Shown: piece after piece, positions 23,130 through 35,509 of the stretch
How positions within the stretch are numbered: the stretch's first letter is position 1
How the letters are laid out: every line of letters begins with the position of its first letter
NCBI GenBank assembly: GCA_034440615.1
Contig: JAOTOM010004793.1
Span: 110,001 to 174,000 of the forward strand
Direction of reading: 5' to 3'
Length of the DNA: 64,000 nucleotides
From: Ashinkailepas kermadecensis
Lineage: Eukaryota; Arthropoda; Thecostraca; Neolepadidae
Notes under the pieces: model-generated
The model's database searches: none
What the model saw: only the letters and a program-made list of their open reading frames with translations
Told to the model about the DNA's origin: nothing
Position numbers and translations under genes: made by a program

Positions 23130-23935
23130 TGCTCGACTAGTGCTCGACAGCTCCGGTGATGATGTGATCTCCAGCTCCGGTGGTGACGTGATCTCCAGCT
23201 CCGGTGGTGACTGATCGACAGCTCCGGTGGTGACTGATCGGCAGCTCCGGTGGTGACGTGATCTCCAGCTCCGGTGATGATGTGCTCGACAGCTCCGGTG
23301 GTGACGTGATCTCCAGCTCCGGTGATGATGTGCTCGACAGCTCCGGTGATGACTGATCTCCAGCTCCGGTGGTGACTGATCTCCAGCTCCGGTGTTAACT
23401 GATCTCCAGCTCCGGTGGTGACGTGATCTCCAGCTCCGGTGGTGACGTGATCTCCAGCTCCGGTGGTGACGTGATCTCCAGCTCCGGTGGTGACTGATCT
23501 CCAGCTCCGGTGGTGACTGATCGACAGCTCCGGTGGTGACTGATCGACAGCTCCGGTGGTGACTGATCGACAGCTCCGGTGGTGACTGATCGACAACTCC
23601 GGTGGTGACTGATCGGCAGCTCCGGTGGTGACTGATCTCCAGCTCCGGTGGTGACTGATCGACAGCTCCGGTGGTGACTGATCTCCAGCTCCGGTGGTGA
23701 CTGATCTCCAGCTCCGGTGGTGGTGACTGATCTCCAGCTCCGGTGGTGACGTGATCTCCAGCTCCGGTGGTGACTGATCGACAGCTCCGGTGGTGACTGA
23801 TCAACAGCTCCGGTGGTGACTGATCAACAGCTCCGGTGGTGACTGATCGACAGCTCCGGTGGTGACTGATTGACAGCTCCGGTGGTGACTGATCGACAGC
23901 GCCGGTGGTGACTGATCGACTGGTGTTGACAGTGA
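23130..23935. repeat. 23/24-bp minisatellite, about 34 copies
   Basis: The core AGCTCCGGTGGTGACTGATC is followed by GAC (23 bp), alternating with AGCTCCGGTGGTGACGTGAT followed by CTCC (24 bp). The mixture of 23- and 24-bp units rotates the reading frame, which leaves long meaningless - strand frames. Variant types are clustered, as expected from local slippage or unequal exchange. Confidence 0.96.
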
Positions 23936-24235
23936 TGATTTGATTGTGCCGTGAATGTCTTGAGCATGGTGTACAGATTTTGAGTAAGCGTTCCGCAGGT
24001 GCAAGCCGATGAGTAAGTGTGACACAATCTGGTATATTGTAAGGGTGCTCGGCAAATCCTGGCTATGCAGCAAGTGGCTTCTTACAGCCAAGAACACGAT
24101 GCAGGGAATTTGGACAGGTGGCGGCATGCTCCTATTTCCGGCGACAGTCACTCCAGCGAGACCGCGGTAGGCCAATGCAGGTCAATATGGCCCCGTGAGT
24201 CGGCGTGACAACCAGGGTCGGCCAGCCTGCTGGCA

Positions 24236-24285
24236 GTCTGGCAGCACGGTTGGCAGCACAGTTGGCAGCGCAGTTGGCAACAGCG
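24236..24285. repeat. Short GTTGGCAGCRCA repeat
   Basis: Four imperfect copies of a 12-15 bp motif around GGTTGGCAGCACA. Confidence 0.7.
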
Positions 24286-24289
24286 CAAC

Positions 24290-25443
24290 ACTCTCGTGAG
24301 CCGCAAATAATGACAGTCTAATCAAGATTAGCTGGTGTTTGTACGTCCGATGGAAGCGGAACAGGAGGTCGCAGCTGAAGTGGCCAGTGCCTGTAGGTGG
24401 GATGGTGGCCCAGGTCGGACAGCCCACTGGACGTACGAGCACATCACGACGTCACGAGACGCAGCCTAATTCGGTACGCATTGGGTCTTGCTGAACAGTT
24501 GCGGCGGGCGTATGATGTTGGAAAGGAGGCGTTAGAGCATGTGCGGTCATGGAAGGTTAGCTAATTATTTGATGCCTCTGGATAAACTCGGGAACGAGAT
24601 AATTACGAAAATTATTTTCGTCAAACGACCGATTTTTGCAGACATTTTGTAATAAATGCATTTTCCCGAATCTAAGAATATTTTATGATGTAAATCATGC
24701 CTTACCTAGACTCAAATGATGTTAGCTATTCATATCTGATAAGGTTTTTGAGATCCCTGTGACGCTCTGACGACCGCCCAAGCGGTCACAACTGTCCCAT
24801 TCACCTGACCACAACTGCTCCAGCAGCTACGGTCGCTCCAGCGTTGGCGAAAAAGACAGCCCAGCGATAGCTGTGCTGACGGTCGCTCGAGAAGTGCCAG
24901 TTGCTTCGTCTTGGACCGGGATGACACCGGTCAAGCAAGAAGAAGACAACATAATTTGCAGAATGCTGTGTGTTGGGAATAGCTGGTCAGGCATTTTGTT
25001 ACTCCTTCCCCTGTCCCTAAATCTTCACTTATTTTTCCTCACTAGCATTCATACTTCATTTTGAGGTAGTATGGAAGTGTCGGATAGGCGCAAAAAAATG
25101 TGGGCTTCACCCTCTCAATTAAACAATGTCTGAATATAGAAAGATAACAATTAGTTGCATGGAGATAAGCAATCATATTTTTAACTAAGCTAATAATATT
25201 CATACCAAAATTCATACCCAGAGTGTGAATTTTGTGAGCAGAAAAGAGCCCGAGGTGGAGGCCTTCCCGTGCAGGGATCGGGATCTAAACCCAGCGTTCC
25301 GCCGTCGGTGTGGTGTCGGTGCTCGGAGATTTCGTGTTGACGGAACGCTCGCTGGGCGCTTAAATTATTCATTGAATTTATCCACTGCGTCCCGCCTCCT
25401 CGCCGCTTCCGGTGGCCAAACTGGACATTTTTCCACAGGAGGT
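24290..25443. other. No gene seen
   Basis: No recognised gene or repeat. Confidence 0.5.
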
Positions 25444-25633
25444 AAAGTGCGACGAAGGGGCATCACATAGCTCCGCAAACCACGATGGCATGCCTGCTGT
25501 GAACCATGCTACACATGCTACACAACGCACGTGTATGCAAAGTGCGACGAAGGGGCATCACATAGCTCCGCAAGCCGCGATGGCATGCCTGCTGTGGACC
25601 ATGCTACACATGCTACACAACGCACGTGTATGC
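25444..25633. repeat. 95-bp tandem duplication
   Basis: AAAGTGCGACGAAGGGGCAT starts at 25444 and again at 25539. The two 95-bp copies differ at only a few bases, for example CCACGATGG versus CCGCGATGG. Confidence 0.95.
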
Positions 25634-25981
25634 TGGTGCAGTGCTCGTTTTTTAACGTGTCCGCTGCAGCGGCCGCTGTGGAGCTACGACGACATTCGGT
25701 CATCTAGATGCAGACATAGATGCCAGACCTGTACATCTAGATCTCGCCATCTATCACGCACGATAGCATTTCATGCCGGGCCGGACGCATCTGTGTTGCG
25801 GTACTGGCAGCACGGGAAAATCAGATCAGAGTAGTGACTGGACTCCGTTGGCCATCCAGGAAACGAGCTGATTCTATTATAGATTCTTTTCTGGTTGCAT
25901 TTGTGTAATGATGTTGGCTGGGCATTTCTGGTTATATCTGTGTAATGATGTTAGCAGGGCATCGTGCGGCGCAAAAGTTGT

Positions 25982-26157
25982 CAGATGTTCAGCACGGACA
26001 CAGATCCGGTGCTGCGGTAGCAGGTCAGATGTTCAGCACAGACACAGATCTCCTGCCGCGGTAGCAGGTCAGATGTTCAGCACGGACACAGATCCACTGC
26101 CGCGGTAGCAGGTCAGAGGTTCAGCACGGGCACAGATCCGCTGCCGGGGTAGCAGGG
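25982..26157. repeat. 44-bp tandem repeat, 4 copies
   Basis: CAGATGTTCAGCACGGACAC occurs at 25982, 26026, 26070 and, with changes, 26114, a spacing of 44 bp. Confidence 0.95.
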
Positions 26158-26323
26158 CATATACCCCCACTTAGTCAGACAACTTCGTGTTCTCGTCTTA
26201 CATGCCGACTTGCCGAAAATGGCCAAAAACACATTGGATGTCCCACACTAATATCAAGTCTTGGATACGGGCCTTGTTCAGTCAGGCTAGTCTGCATTGG
26301 TGGATGTGCTTAGTGAGTGGGAA

Positions 26324-26550
26324 GGCGGTATTCGCCGGCGGTATTCACCGGCGGTATTCACCGGCGGTATTCATCGGCGGTATTGGCCGGCGGTATTCAT
26401 CGGCGGTATTCACCGGCGGTATTCACCGGCGGTATTCATCGGCGGTATTCACCGGCGGTATTCACCGGCGGTATTGGCCGGCGGTATTCACCGGTGTTAT
26501 TCGCGACCGGTATTAGCCGGCGGTATTGACCGGCGGTTTTCGGGGACGGT
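26324..26550. repeat. 13-bp minisatellite, about 17 copies
   Basis: The unit GGCGGTATTCACC repeats every 13 bp, with variants ending in ATC, GCC or TAGCC. All three + frames stay open through it because the unit carries no stop in any phase. Confidence 0.96.
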
Positions 26551-26559
26551 ATTCGCCGA

Positions 26560-27001
26560 ATGCCGCCGAATAATCTTCGACGAATGATCTGTATCACAAA
26601 CCATCAAGCAGGGCCATTTTATTGTACTGGTTGACTGTCGCTTCTCGTGAGATGATATCCAATTCCGACGACTTCATTGTCGTACGCTGGTAGTGACTGT
26701 TGCATATGTGTTGCTTATGCAATGTCGATGACACTCGAACACTTTGGCAAATTACCCGGCAGTGCTCGAGTGGTTGTACATAACCATAAACTGTCGGCCG
26801 CAAAACCAATCAAATCAAGCTCGGCGTCAGAATTCAGAGCCACTGTAACTGCCCCAGCAGACCCAACAGCTCGCCTAAAACGGCACCATCTTTAATGAGC
26901 TCAATGGAGCAATGTACAAGCTGTATGCTTCCCAATGCATATCGACAAAATTGCTGCCAACCTGCCTACTTCGCCCCCTCTCAACAAACTCGGCTTGACG
27001 T
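26560..27001. other. No gene seen
   Basis: No recognised gene or repeat. Confidence 0.5.
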
Positions 27002-27240
27002 CACGAGTCGTGCAGCTTGAACTCGGCCTGAAGTCACAAGTCACGCATTTTGTTTTAATCTTTATCAGAGGCAGAGTGCCATCCGCTAGAGATTTGTTAT
27101 GTTAAAGAATTGGTTACGTTAATCCGGCTTATGTGGCATCCGGTTATATCAAGGAAGCAAGAGAGGAAAGAGGAGACGTCGGCAAACAAAGAACGTGGCG
27201 TAAAGGGCCGATACATACATAGCATACAGGTTCATACACG

Positions 27241-27270
27241 GACATACATACATACATACATACATACATG
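27241..27270. repeat. (CATA)n microsatellite
   Basis: About seven copies of the tetranucleotide ACAT in the 3' UTR side of the LINE. Confidence 0.9.
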
Positions 27271-27693
27271 ACAATCAGAAGAACACTTGGAGGGTGGACA
27301 GCATCGTAACCTGCCGAGAGGCTCCACTGCCCACCCGCGACCTAAAAGGCGAAGCGGAGGCCCGGCGCCCAGGGCGAGTCGTAGGCGTCGGGCTCGACCT
27401 TGTATGTGTAGGTGCATGTTTGAGTTAAAGCGTGGGAAAACCTGAGAAGGGGAAAAGCCAAGCAGCTAGTTAAAAAACCAAGCGCAATTTATTAGGAGAA
27501 CCGTCCGTTTTTGCCAAATTGGATCGGTCTCTTCCTACCTAGTGTAAAATATCCTATATGTATGTGTTTTTCGACGACGGAAAGGAACACGTGTGTAACG
27601 CAGTCATACAGCTAACATAGGGTGCAACGCGTGTTATATATCCATCAACTTCTCATCAAATCAGGTGGAGCCGGGTAACGTGTGACAGAGAAA

Positions 27694-30600
27694 TCAAATT
27701 AGTTCGGAAAGCTTGGTATTGTGTAAAAACCGGAGGAGCAGATCGAGGAGTGCCGGGTGGTCATTCCCGAGGAGTGCCCGGAGCGATATCTGCATATGGT
27801 TGCAGTTGAAATAATGTAGAATAGCGTGGTGATGAGGAACATATGCTGGACATGTGAGTAAAACGTGGGCGACAGTGATGCGAACTCGGCATGTGGTGCA
27901 GATCGGGGGCAGACGTGATCGATGAAAAATATAATTGTGTTTTAAGCTGGTGTGTCCGAGGCGAAGTCTGGCGAGTACCATCTCACTCAAACGGGAGTGT
28001 TGGTGGGAAGAGGGCCAGTTCCAGAGTGTAGGTTTGATAGTGTGTAGGTGTGTAGTGTCGTTTGACCAGCAGGCCTGGAGATATTTGTGGAATAACATAT
28101 TGGCTACAGTAAGGAGATCACCGGGTGGTACTGGGGCATGATTATCCTGGGGGAGGTCTATTGCCGCCCTTGCAAGGCCGTCCGCGCGCTCGTTACCCGG
28201 GATACCCCTATGTCCAGGGATCCAGAAAAGAGTGAGCTGTAGGTGTGCGTGGTTGTCATGATAGAGGTGTCGGATGGCGTGGAGTGTGGGGTGTGTAGTG
28301 TTGTGGATGGCCGCGAGGGCGTCAACGGGGATCGTGAGTCAGTGCAGATTGTGGTAGGGGTAGTGATGTGTCGTGTTATGATGTGTTGGAGGCAAGTGAG
28401 TATGGCGACTAATTCTGCTGTGTATACCGAATGATGTACTGGTAATTTGATTTGGCCGGTATCGGGCTCACCGCACCAGGCGGCGCCCGTACCATTGCTG
28501 GTACGGGAGCCGTCAGTGTAAAAGAATGTGTGTTGTGGGTGGGCCTTGTGATATTCAAAAAAATTGACTTGAACGTCCATGGGGTAAGTAGGGTTTTGTT
28601 GTACCGAAAGAGATACTCGAGTTTGGAATGTTTCATGTGCCAGAATGGGAGAATGGGGGGGGGGGGGAGTTCGGTCAGGGGTTACATCAGGAAATTTTAT
28701 GGTGGATTTGAGAACTTGCTTCAAGTGAATAGCAATGCTGTAATTATTTCTTATTTTGGAGAGCCGAACCGGGGGTTTAGACCACGCGACATTGGAGTGG
28801 TGATTTGGTTGTCTTGTTGTTCTGAAGTGGTACCTAACGAGTTGTAGTGTTCTGTGGTGTTGTAGGCTAGGGAGATTGACCTCACCCAGGAGACTGGTCA
28901 TAGGTGTGGTGCGGTGTGCTTCGGTGATGAGGCGGAGTGGGTGATTTTGTATGCATTCTAGTGATTTGGTGAGTGAGGGGGATATATGATCGAAGATAAA
29001 GCTTTGTATTCCAGGATTGAACGAATCAGTGCAATGTAGATTTTACTAAGGGTAGTCCTGTCTGCACCCCAGTCGCGCCAGGAGATGCAGCGCAGGGTAT
29101 TAAGACGAACAGCGCAGCGCTGTTTAATATAAGTAATATGGGGGCCAAAATAGAGTTCTTTGTCTAGAATAACTCCGAGATACTTGAAGGAGGTTTGGAG
29201 GCGGATAATTTCATCGCGATAGCGGAGCGGTTTAGTAGGGGGATGTATCTGGGAAGTCTGGTAAAGAGCATTGTGACCGATTTAGTGGGGGAGATCTGTA
29301 GCCCCCAGAGGGAGCACCATGAATCAATGTGATTCATGGCGAGTTGTATGTAATGGTTAGCCGTGTCTGCTAATGGATGGGTACACCAGATGGCTAAATC
29401 ATCGGTGTATATATAATATTTTAGAAGGGGAGAAATCATGTGAAGTTGGTCCAAAGCATCATTAATCATAATGAGAAATAAGGTTGGTGACAGAACGCCG
29501 CCTTGCGGCACACCTTGCTCAGGAGTGTGTGGCTGGGAATAGATGTTGCCGCAGCGGACGACAAAGGAACGGTTTTTGAGATAATTCGCGATGAAAGTGG
29601 TCATTCTGCCCCTCATACCAATTCGGTGCAATTTAATTAAAAGGGCAGAGCTATGTACTGTATTAAATGCGGATGTTAGATCTAAAAAAAGGGGCGATAG
29701 TTTCGAATTTTTTCGCGAAACCACGCTGGATCGAATCTACAATTTCGAGCAGGTTGTCAGCGGTGCTTCGTTTGGGTCGGAAGCCGCTCTGAAAAGGGGA
29801 GATAATTTTGTTGTTTTCAAGATAGACTCTAATTCGTCTATTGACCATGCGCTCAAATATTTTGTAAGCACAACTAGTGAGAGAGATAGGGCGATAGCTG
29901 GAGGGGAGGTGTCGAGGTTTGAAATGTTTGGCGATAGGAATGATAGTGCTGGTAGACCAGGAAGCTGGGAAAGAACCGTCAGTCCATAATTGATTTAGTG
30001 CCGAGAGAAGTTTGTTTTTGCCGTGGTCAGAGAGTTTTGAAAGAAGGGATATGCCAGTCGATCCGGTCCAACAGCTGTATTTGTTGCTTTGGAGAGGGAT
30101 AAATTTAGTTCATAGAGGGTAAAGAGGGCGTTGTAGGGCTCAGAGTTGTCGGAGCCAAAGTGACAAGTGGCAAGAGTGTTGCGGAGGAATGAGGTGGTGT
30201 GCTGTGAGTATTGAGCGTTGGAGGATATGTCAGAGTAATAGGTGGCGAAGTGTTCCACGACGGCTGTAGGTTCTGTTATTTTCTGTTGATTAATTGTCAG
30301 TTGTGGGAATGCGCGGTGTGGGGCTCTGCCATTGGTGAAGGACCTAATTTGAGTCCAGATTGGGAGATGGGGTAGTTCGGTTGAATGTGTCGGAGTAGAG
30401 TCGCCAGTTGCGTTTTTTGGCCGAACGGATAATTTGCTGACAACGTAGTTTTGCCTCGCGGGCTTCTACCATGTTTTGTACGGTGAGGTTTTGACGAAAT
30501 TTCCGCTCAGCCCGCCGTCGCAAGGCGACGGCTCGTTGGCACTCGTCGTTCCACCACGGCTCGTGTTTACGGTCGGATGGTCGGCGAGTTTTGGGTATGT

Positions 30601-31428
30601 GTTTTTCTGCCGCGAGTAATATGGTATCAAGCAATGCTGAAATCGAGGGGTGAGACTGGGGCGGGATGAGATTATCAATTTCCTGGGAAAAAGATGGCCA
30701 TTTCGCTTTGCGAACTTTCCAGTTGGGAATAAATATACGATCTCTAGACTGGGCTGAGCGTTCGAGTGTGACGTGGATGGGGAAGTGATCACTAAAAAGG
30801 GGGTCGGGTTGAACGTGCCAGGAGAAGAGTGGTGAGACAGAAGCTGAAGCTAGGGAGAGGTCAATGGCAGACGGACGGAACGGGGCGATGTCTGTGTTGT
30901 GTGTGGGTGTTTGGTCATTTAGGAAGACCATGTTGTGGGTGTTGAGGAGTGTTTCAATGTGATGTCCGCGCGGAGATGTGTTGTGGCAACACCATGCCTG
31001 GTGATGGGCATTGAGGTCGCCCAGCACCAGACAGGGGTGTGGGAGGAGATCGAAGAGATTGGTCACAGAAACTAACGATAGCGTAGAAGAGGGGGGAAGA
31101 TAAAGAGTACAGTGAGCTCTAGTTGTGCAATTTGGACAGATACTGCAACGAAATTCAGATCATTGGGGATGGTGATCGCACGATGAAGAAGGGTATTCGA
31201 GACATATAAGGCAAACCCGCCGCCGCGGGGTGTAGAATTTCTGTTGTGGGTATAGAGGGTATAGCCAAAGATATTAAAATTATATGGATCATTGTCGCGC
31301 CATCTGGTCTCCTGAACGGCGGCAATCAATGGTTTATTTTTGATGATATATTCCTTGAATTCTGCCCAATGGGATATGAGTGACCTCGTATTCCATTGGA
31401 GCAATAATTCAGTGGCGGGTGTCTGCAT
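27694..31428 (-). pseudogene. LINE ORF2: endonuclease, reverse transcriptase, RNase H (broken)
   Basis: Read on the - strand in several shifted frames. The endonuclease begins at 31428 (LLLQWNTRSL, AAVQETRW, RGGGFALYVS) and continues after a frameshift near 31070 with LVLGDLNAHHQAW and SDHFPIHVTL. Reverse transcriptase motifs follow: QSGFRPKRSTADNLLE near 29780, DLTSAFNTVH near 29680, GVPQGGVLSPTLF near 29510 and the catalytic YTDDLAIW near 29400. FKYLGVILDKEL near 29180 is in another frame. RNase H shows FYTDGS, YTAEL, CTDS and WIPGHRGIPGNERAD (28530-28170). A C-terminal part with Cys/His residues ends at 27694. At least five frameshifts separate these parts. Confidence 0.88.
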
Positions 31429-31451
31429 TAATGGTGGTGGTGCTCACGCCC

Positions 31452-32757
31452 TCACAGGCGTGTGTGTGGTGGAGAGGGCATGTCGGAGTCGTTCGTCTCA
31501 TACGAGTCGGACGACCCCGGTGAAGTGGAGGGCGGCTCTGGATCCCCGGGTGGGTTCGGGCTGGGGGAACGGGAGAGGTGGCGGACCTTAGGGGTCATGG
31601 AAGGGAGGCGACCCTGAGGGGGCGGTGTGGAGGAAGCCCTTGCCTTCGTTGGCGGAGCGGCATGTTGTCGGTGGGGGTTCCGGATGTCAGAGGGTCCCGC
31701 GACGCGGGCAGGACGCATGGCCGATGGGGGCCGGGGTCTCCACTGTGTTGGAGGCCGCTCTGTTTCCACGCCCTGGAGACAGAGCGGGGGCCGGGGGACA
31801 GAGGGGCCCGCTAAGGGGGCCAGGCGAGAGGCCGGATGCAGGGGAGAAGAGGGCAGGCTGGGGTCGTACGGGGGCGAGGAGCCGCCTCGGCAGGGGTCAG
31901 CCACAGGGTGGCCGAGCGGGCCCCCCCTGTGGCACCTTTGCGTCGAGCCATGCCGGGCACCGGGGGGATGAGGCCGGATGGGGCCCCATGCAGGCCGTGC
32001 ATCGAGGGACCTCGGATGCACAAGTGTCTGTGAGGTGCCCCTCGGCACAACGCCCACAGACGGGCTCTCTGGCGCGACATGCCTTGCCTAGGTGGCCGTA
32101 CTTTTGACAAAAGCCACAGCGGGCCGGGGGCGGGGTCCAGGGGCGGAGGGCGATGCGTAGGTAGCCGGCCATGATGTAGGCGGGCGGGGCCTGGGTCCGG
32201 AAGCCCAGCTTCAGTACTGGGCCGTGGTGGGGACGGCGGCCGAAGCGGGTGACTTCACACACCCCTTGGGCCTGCAGCTCGGCCAGGAGCTCTTCCTCGG
32301 AAATCTCCGATAGCTCGGGTGCATATGCCATCATGTGAACGAGATTCAACCGGTCCGCCAGTTTTACCTTGACTGGAAAGTCCATAAACCTCTCCAGGTT
32401 CATGAGAGACCGGACCTGGGGGGCCGCCCTGACTCGGACAAGCAGGGCCCCGGAGCGGAGGACCTTGGCGGACGCCACTCCGCCTGTTCAGTTGTCCAGC
32501 TCACGGGCTATCCCGAATGGGGAGGTGCGGGACCACGGGCCCTCCTTCTTGGTTACCAGGATGAAAGACTCCCCCTCTGGAGGGTCGCGGGAGGGGGAAA
32601 GCGGGCTCCAGGCTGGGGCCGGCGGCCTCCGTCCTCCTGGTGGGGCTGGGGGTCCCGGGCATACTGGGGCAGGATGGGTGCGCTTACACCAGAGGGGAGT
32701 GGGAGGAGTGTACGTGTGGGGAAGGGCGCCCTGAGGGTGTGCGAGCAAGATAGGCAC
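31452..32757 (-). pseudogene. LINE ORF1, gag-like protein with zinc knuckles (broken)
   Basis: The - strand frame starts near 32757. It has a Pro-rich N-terminus, then FILVTKKEGPWSRTSPF, a TGA stop near 32488 and LRSGALLVRV, typical of the RNA-binding region of I and Jockey ORF1 proteins. Three zinc knuckles follow around 32140-31960: CGFCQKYGHLGKAC (C-x2-C-x4-H-x4-C), CGRCAEGHLTDTC (C-x2-C-x3-H-x4-C) and CTACMGPHPASSPRC. The Pro/Ser-rich C-terminal part to about 31452 is in a shifted frame. ORF1 proteins bind LINE RNA; this copy is a pseudogene. Confidence 0.85.
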
Positions 32758-33596
32758 CCTGAAGGGGTGCTACAAGGAGAGGTGTGAAAAGAAGTGACGT
32801 GGAAAGGGGGAGAGAGACACAGAGGTTTGGAGGGATGGGGGTAGCTGAGCAGAGGCGGGCACAGTCACGGTCCGAAGACCGCTAGCCCGATCCTTTAAAC
32901 CAGAAAGGTACCTCTGTTCGGCTCTATCCTATTGGGTGGGATGGGACAAAACAATCAAAGTTGACCGCCGATACTAGTCGGTTTTCCGATGGCACTCGAA
33001 AGCGCCGCAAGGCCGACGGGGGATGGGAGGGGAGCTGCGCCGACTAATCCGACGAGCAACCGACAAGTGGCGTCGGCCGGCTAGTCCGGCTAACAACCAA
33101 CTAGTGGTCCGGGTGGCTGACGTCACCCGGGGGGGCGGAGCTTCCCGTAGATGCCCTGATAAGGACACCTACGAGACAGCTGGGGTGGGTGGAAGGGGAA
33201 GTGAAGCGGCGGGCAACTTCTGCGCTTGATCTCCCTTGATATCAATCAAAAGGGTCTTGTCAAGCCTCCTGATCCTCCTTCCTCTCTTCTTCCACGAGTC
33301 GCGCAGCTTGAACTCGGCTGCACTTAGCCCATGACATCACAGATAAGCCCGTCACTGCACCCTGGTGTCCTGCTGACAGCGTACGGCGAGAGGAAGCCGT
33401 TCCGCCCTGCATCGGTGCATTGCGGTGCAGTAGGTCGTGTGCGTGGTGGATTGGAAGTCCAGTCGCAGCACGAGCTGGCCTGATCCAGCATGCAGAGGGG
33501 AACAGTGCGGTATGGTCTATTCAGGTCGAATCCCCGCGCAGGTGCGCCATCCTGCATCGAACTGGCCCGTCGTCACTGGTGCCTCCTTCGGTCAAG

Positions 33597-33780
33597 GAGG
33601 TGGATAGTTTGAGGTGGAGGAGAGCACAAACAGGCGGGATTAGGAGGTGGATAGTTTGAGGTGGAGGAGAGCACAAACAGGCGGGATTAGGAGGTGGATA
33701 GTTTGAGGTGGAGGAGAGCACAAACAGGCGGGATTAGGAGGTGGATAGTTTGAGGTGGAGGAGAGCACAAACAGGCTGGG
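33597..33780. repeat. 47-bp tandem repeat, 4 copies
   Basis: GGTGGATAGTTTGAGGTGGA recurs every 47 bp from 33599. Copies are nearly identical except for a GGCTGGG end in the last one. Confidence 0.95.
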
Positions 33781-35509
33781 TTCCCTCAGCCCTCGTGCTT
33801 TCAGCCTCGCTGAAGTTTCGAGAACTAGTTACTTCTGTGTCGCACACTTATATTGATGTGGGCGCGAAAGCGACCCATTCTTTTCTTCTTGCGAGCAACG
33901 ACAAACCAGATTGTCGTGCAGCTCTGTATTCTTGTTCATATACACATGACATTCCAGAGCAAGGCATACGTAATGTCCAAACATCTATCAGAATTCGTCG
34001 TTTCGATCGGCAAGAGACCACATCCATCAGCACCAAGCATTGTGAGGACCGCTGAGTGAGCGACGTCAAGTGTTGAAAACGCCGAGCAGTCGAATGTCAC
34101 TCGGTACTTATCCAACCATAGCAGCGTTGCCTCTTGTACTGCCAGTGCTTGCGCTGATCGTGGTGTCACGTGCCATCGAATATGCATGAATAACTTAAGC
34201 AGGCTCGGATGCGGTAAATCCACTAACTTGCATCTCTAAAAGCATCGACGAAGTGCGTTCTCCGTGCTTGGGTTCGGAAACGTAGCGTGCAGGCTGCGAC
34301 GCCGGCGCGGGTCCGCCGGGCTAACGTTGCCGATCGGTGACCGTCCGCAGTGCGAAATGCGTGACAAGTCGCATGGACTTGGCACGTGCCGCAACGGAAA
34401 CATTGCCCGCAATAAATGTACATACCAGGTGCTCTGAGGAAATGGTGTGAAGAAAGCTGGCAGTCATCACGGTTTAGAGAGCAGATTTGTTTGTGAGTGG
34501 TGAAATCGGGACAAGAAACGTTGCCACAAAACAATCCCGTGCAGATCCGTGTTACGGATTCTGTTGATCGTCCTGGTAGTGGGCGCAAGGCTACTGTGAG
34601 TGATGCCTGTCATATCGAGCCGGTAGTGGGCACAATGTTACTGTGAGCGATGCTTGTCATGTTGAGGTCCTCATGGCATGGTTACGATTATCAAAAGCAA
34701 GTTAACGCAGGCTAAAATTTCTGACGTTTTTATTTGCACAGTTAGCCTTGGGTGACCCATTAATATTCCCCGAAAACACTTCGCTAATTCTTCTAGATCT
34801 CTGAAATTTGACAAGTGACTTGTTGAACAATGGGCGCTTGCCCACATTGCATGCTGAGAGCACTTTAGTGCGCTACGAATACAGTGATGGCCAACGAAAC
34901 TGAAACCTTCCACACGCCCATGGGGTGTCACAATCGCTGGTCGGTGATATTTGTATGCAATGGTATTGTATGGTATGGTCAAAGGCAAAGACAAATACGT
35001 ATATTCAGGCCATCCACAATAAACTCGTGGCTATTACAGCCTATTGTGGAGTTTTAAAGCAGATGTCACGGGCAAAAAAAGGCTGTCACAGACACATAAA
35101 AACATGTAACATTTCCTCATACCAGCGGCACGGAAAGAGTCAGAAATTACGGTAAGTATGATAAGAAGTCAGCAAGTATGATAAGAGGTCAGAGAGTATG
35201 ATAAGAAGTCAGGAAGAGGTCAGATCAATCTGACCGGTCTCGTGCACAAATGCCGCCTAAAGCGGCGACTAAACGTGGAAACTGGCAGTTGCCTCAGTTC
35301 GTGTGATAGTTCATTATACAGGGCAGGACTTCTGGAACCAAAATGGCGCCTGCCCATCTCTGTTCACGACCTGGGGACGTATAGGTCCCGGTCCTGACGG
35401 GTGTGACGGTCACGGTGCTCGGCGACTGTTCAGATGGTGCCGGCTAATGAAGCCGGCTCCTGCAGTCGGCTCCTGCAGTCGGCGCACCTTGTGAAGTAGG
35501 CACAGCGTG
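33781..35509. other. No gene seen; one 47-bp duplication
   Basis: No recognised gene. A 47-bp sequence starting GGTAGTGGGC at 34575 is repeated at 34622 with a few differences. Short repeats of GTATGATAAGARGTCAG lie at 35155-35215. Confidence 0.5.

Larger units (their letters stand above)
27028..33292 (-). mobile_element. I-type LINE, near full length, decayed
   Basis: On the - strand the order is ORF1 with zinc knuckles (32757 to about 31450), then ORF2 with an AP-type endonuclease, reverse transcriptase and RNase H (31428 to 27694). APE-RT-RNase H in this order places it in the I group of non-LTR retrotransposons. A 26-bp sequence is repeated with one mismatch at 27002-27027 and 33293-33318 (CACGAGTCG, Y, GCAGCTTGAACTCGGC), just outside the implied UTRs. 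If this is the target site duplication, the element is 6.3 kb, a normal full length. Numerous frameshifts and stops make it inactive. The outer borders are inferred from that repeat only. Confidence 0.75.

Noticed and set aside
23057..23804. Long - strand frames with Ser/His/Arg/Thr repeats
   Set aside because: Translation of the 23/24-bp minisatellite.
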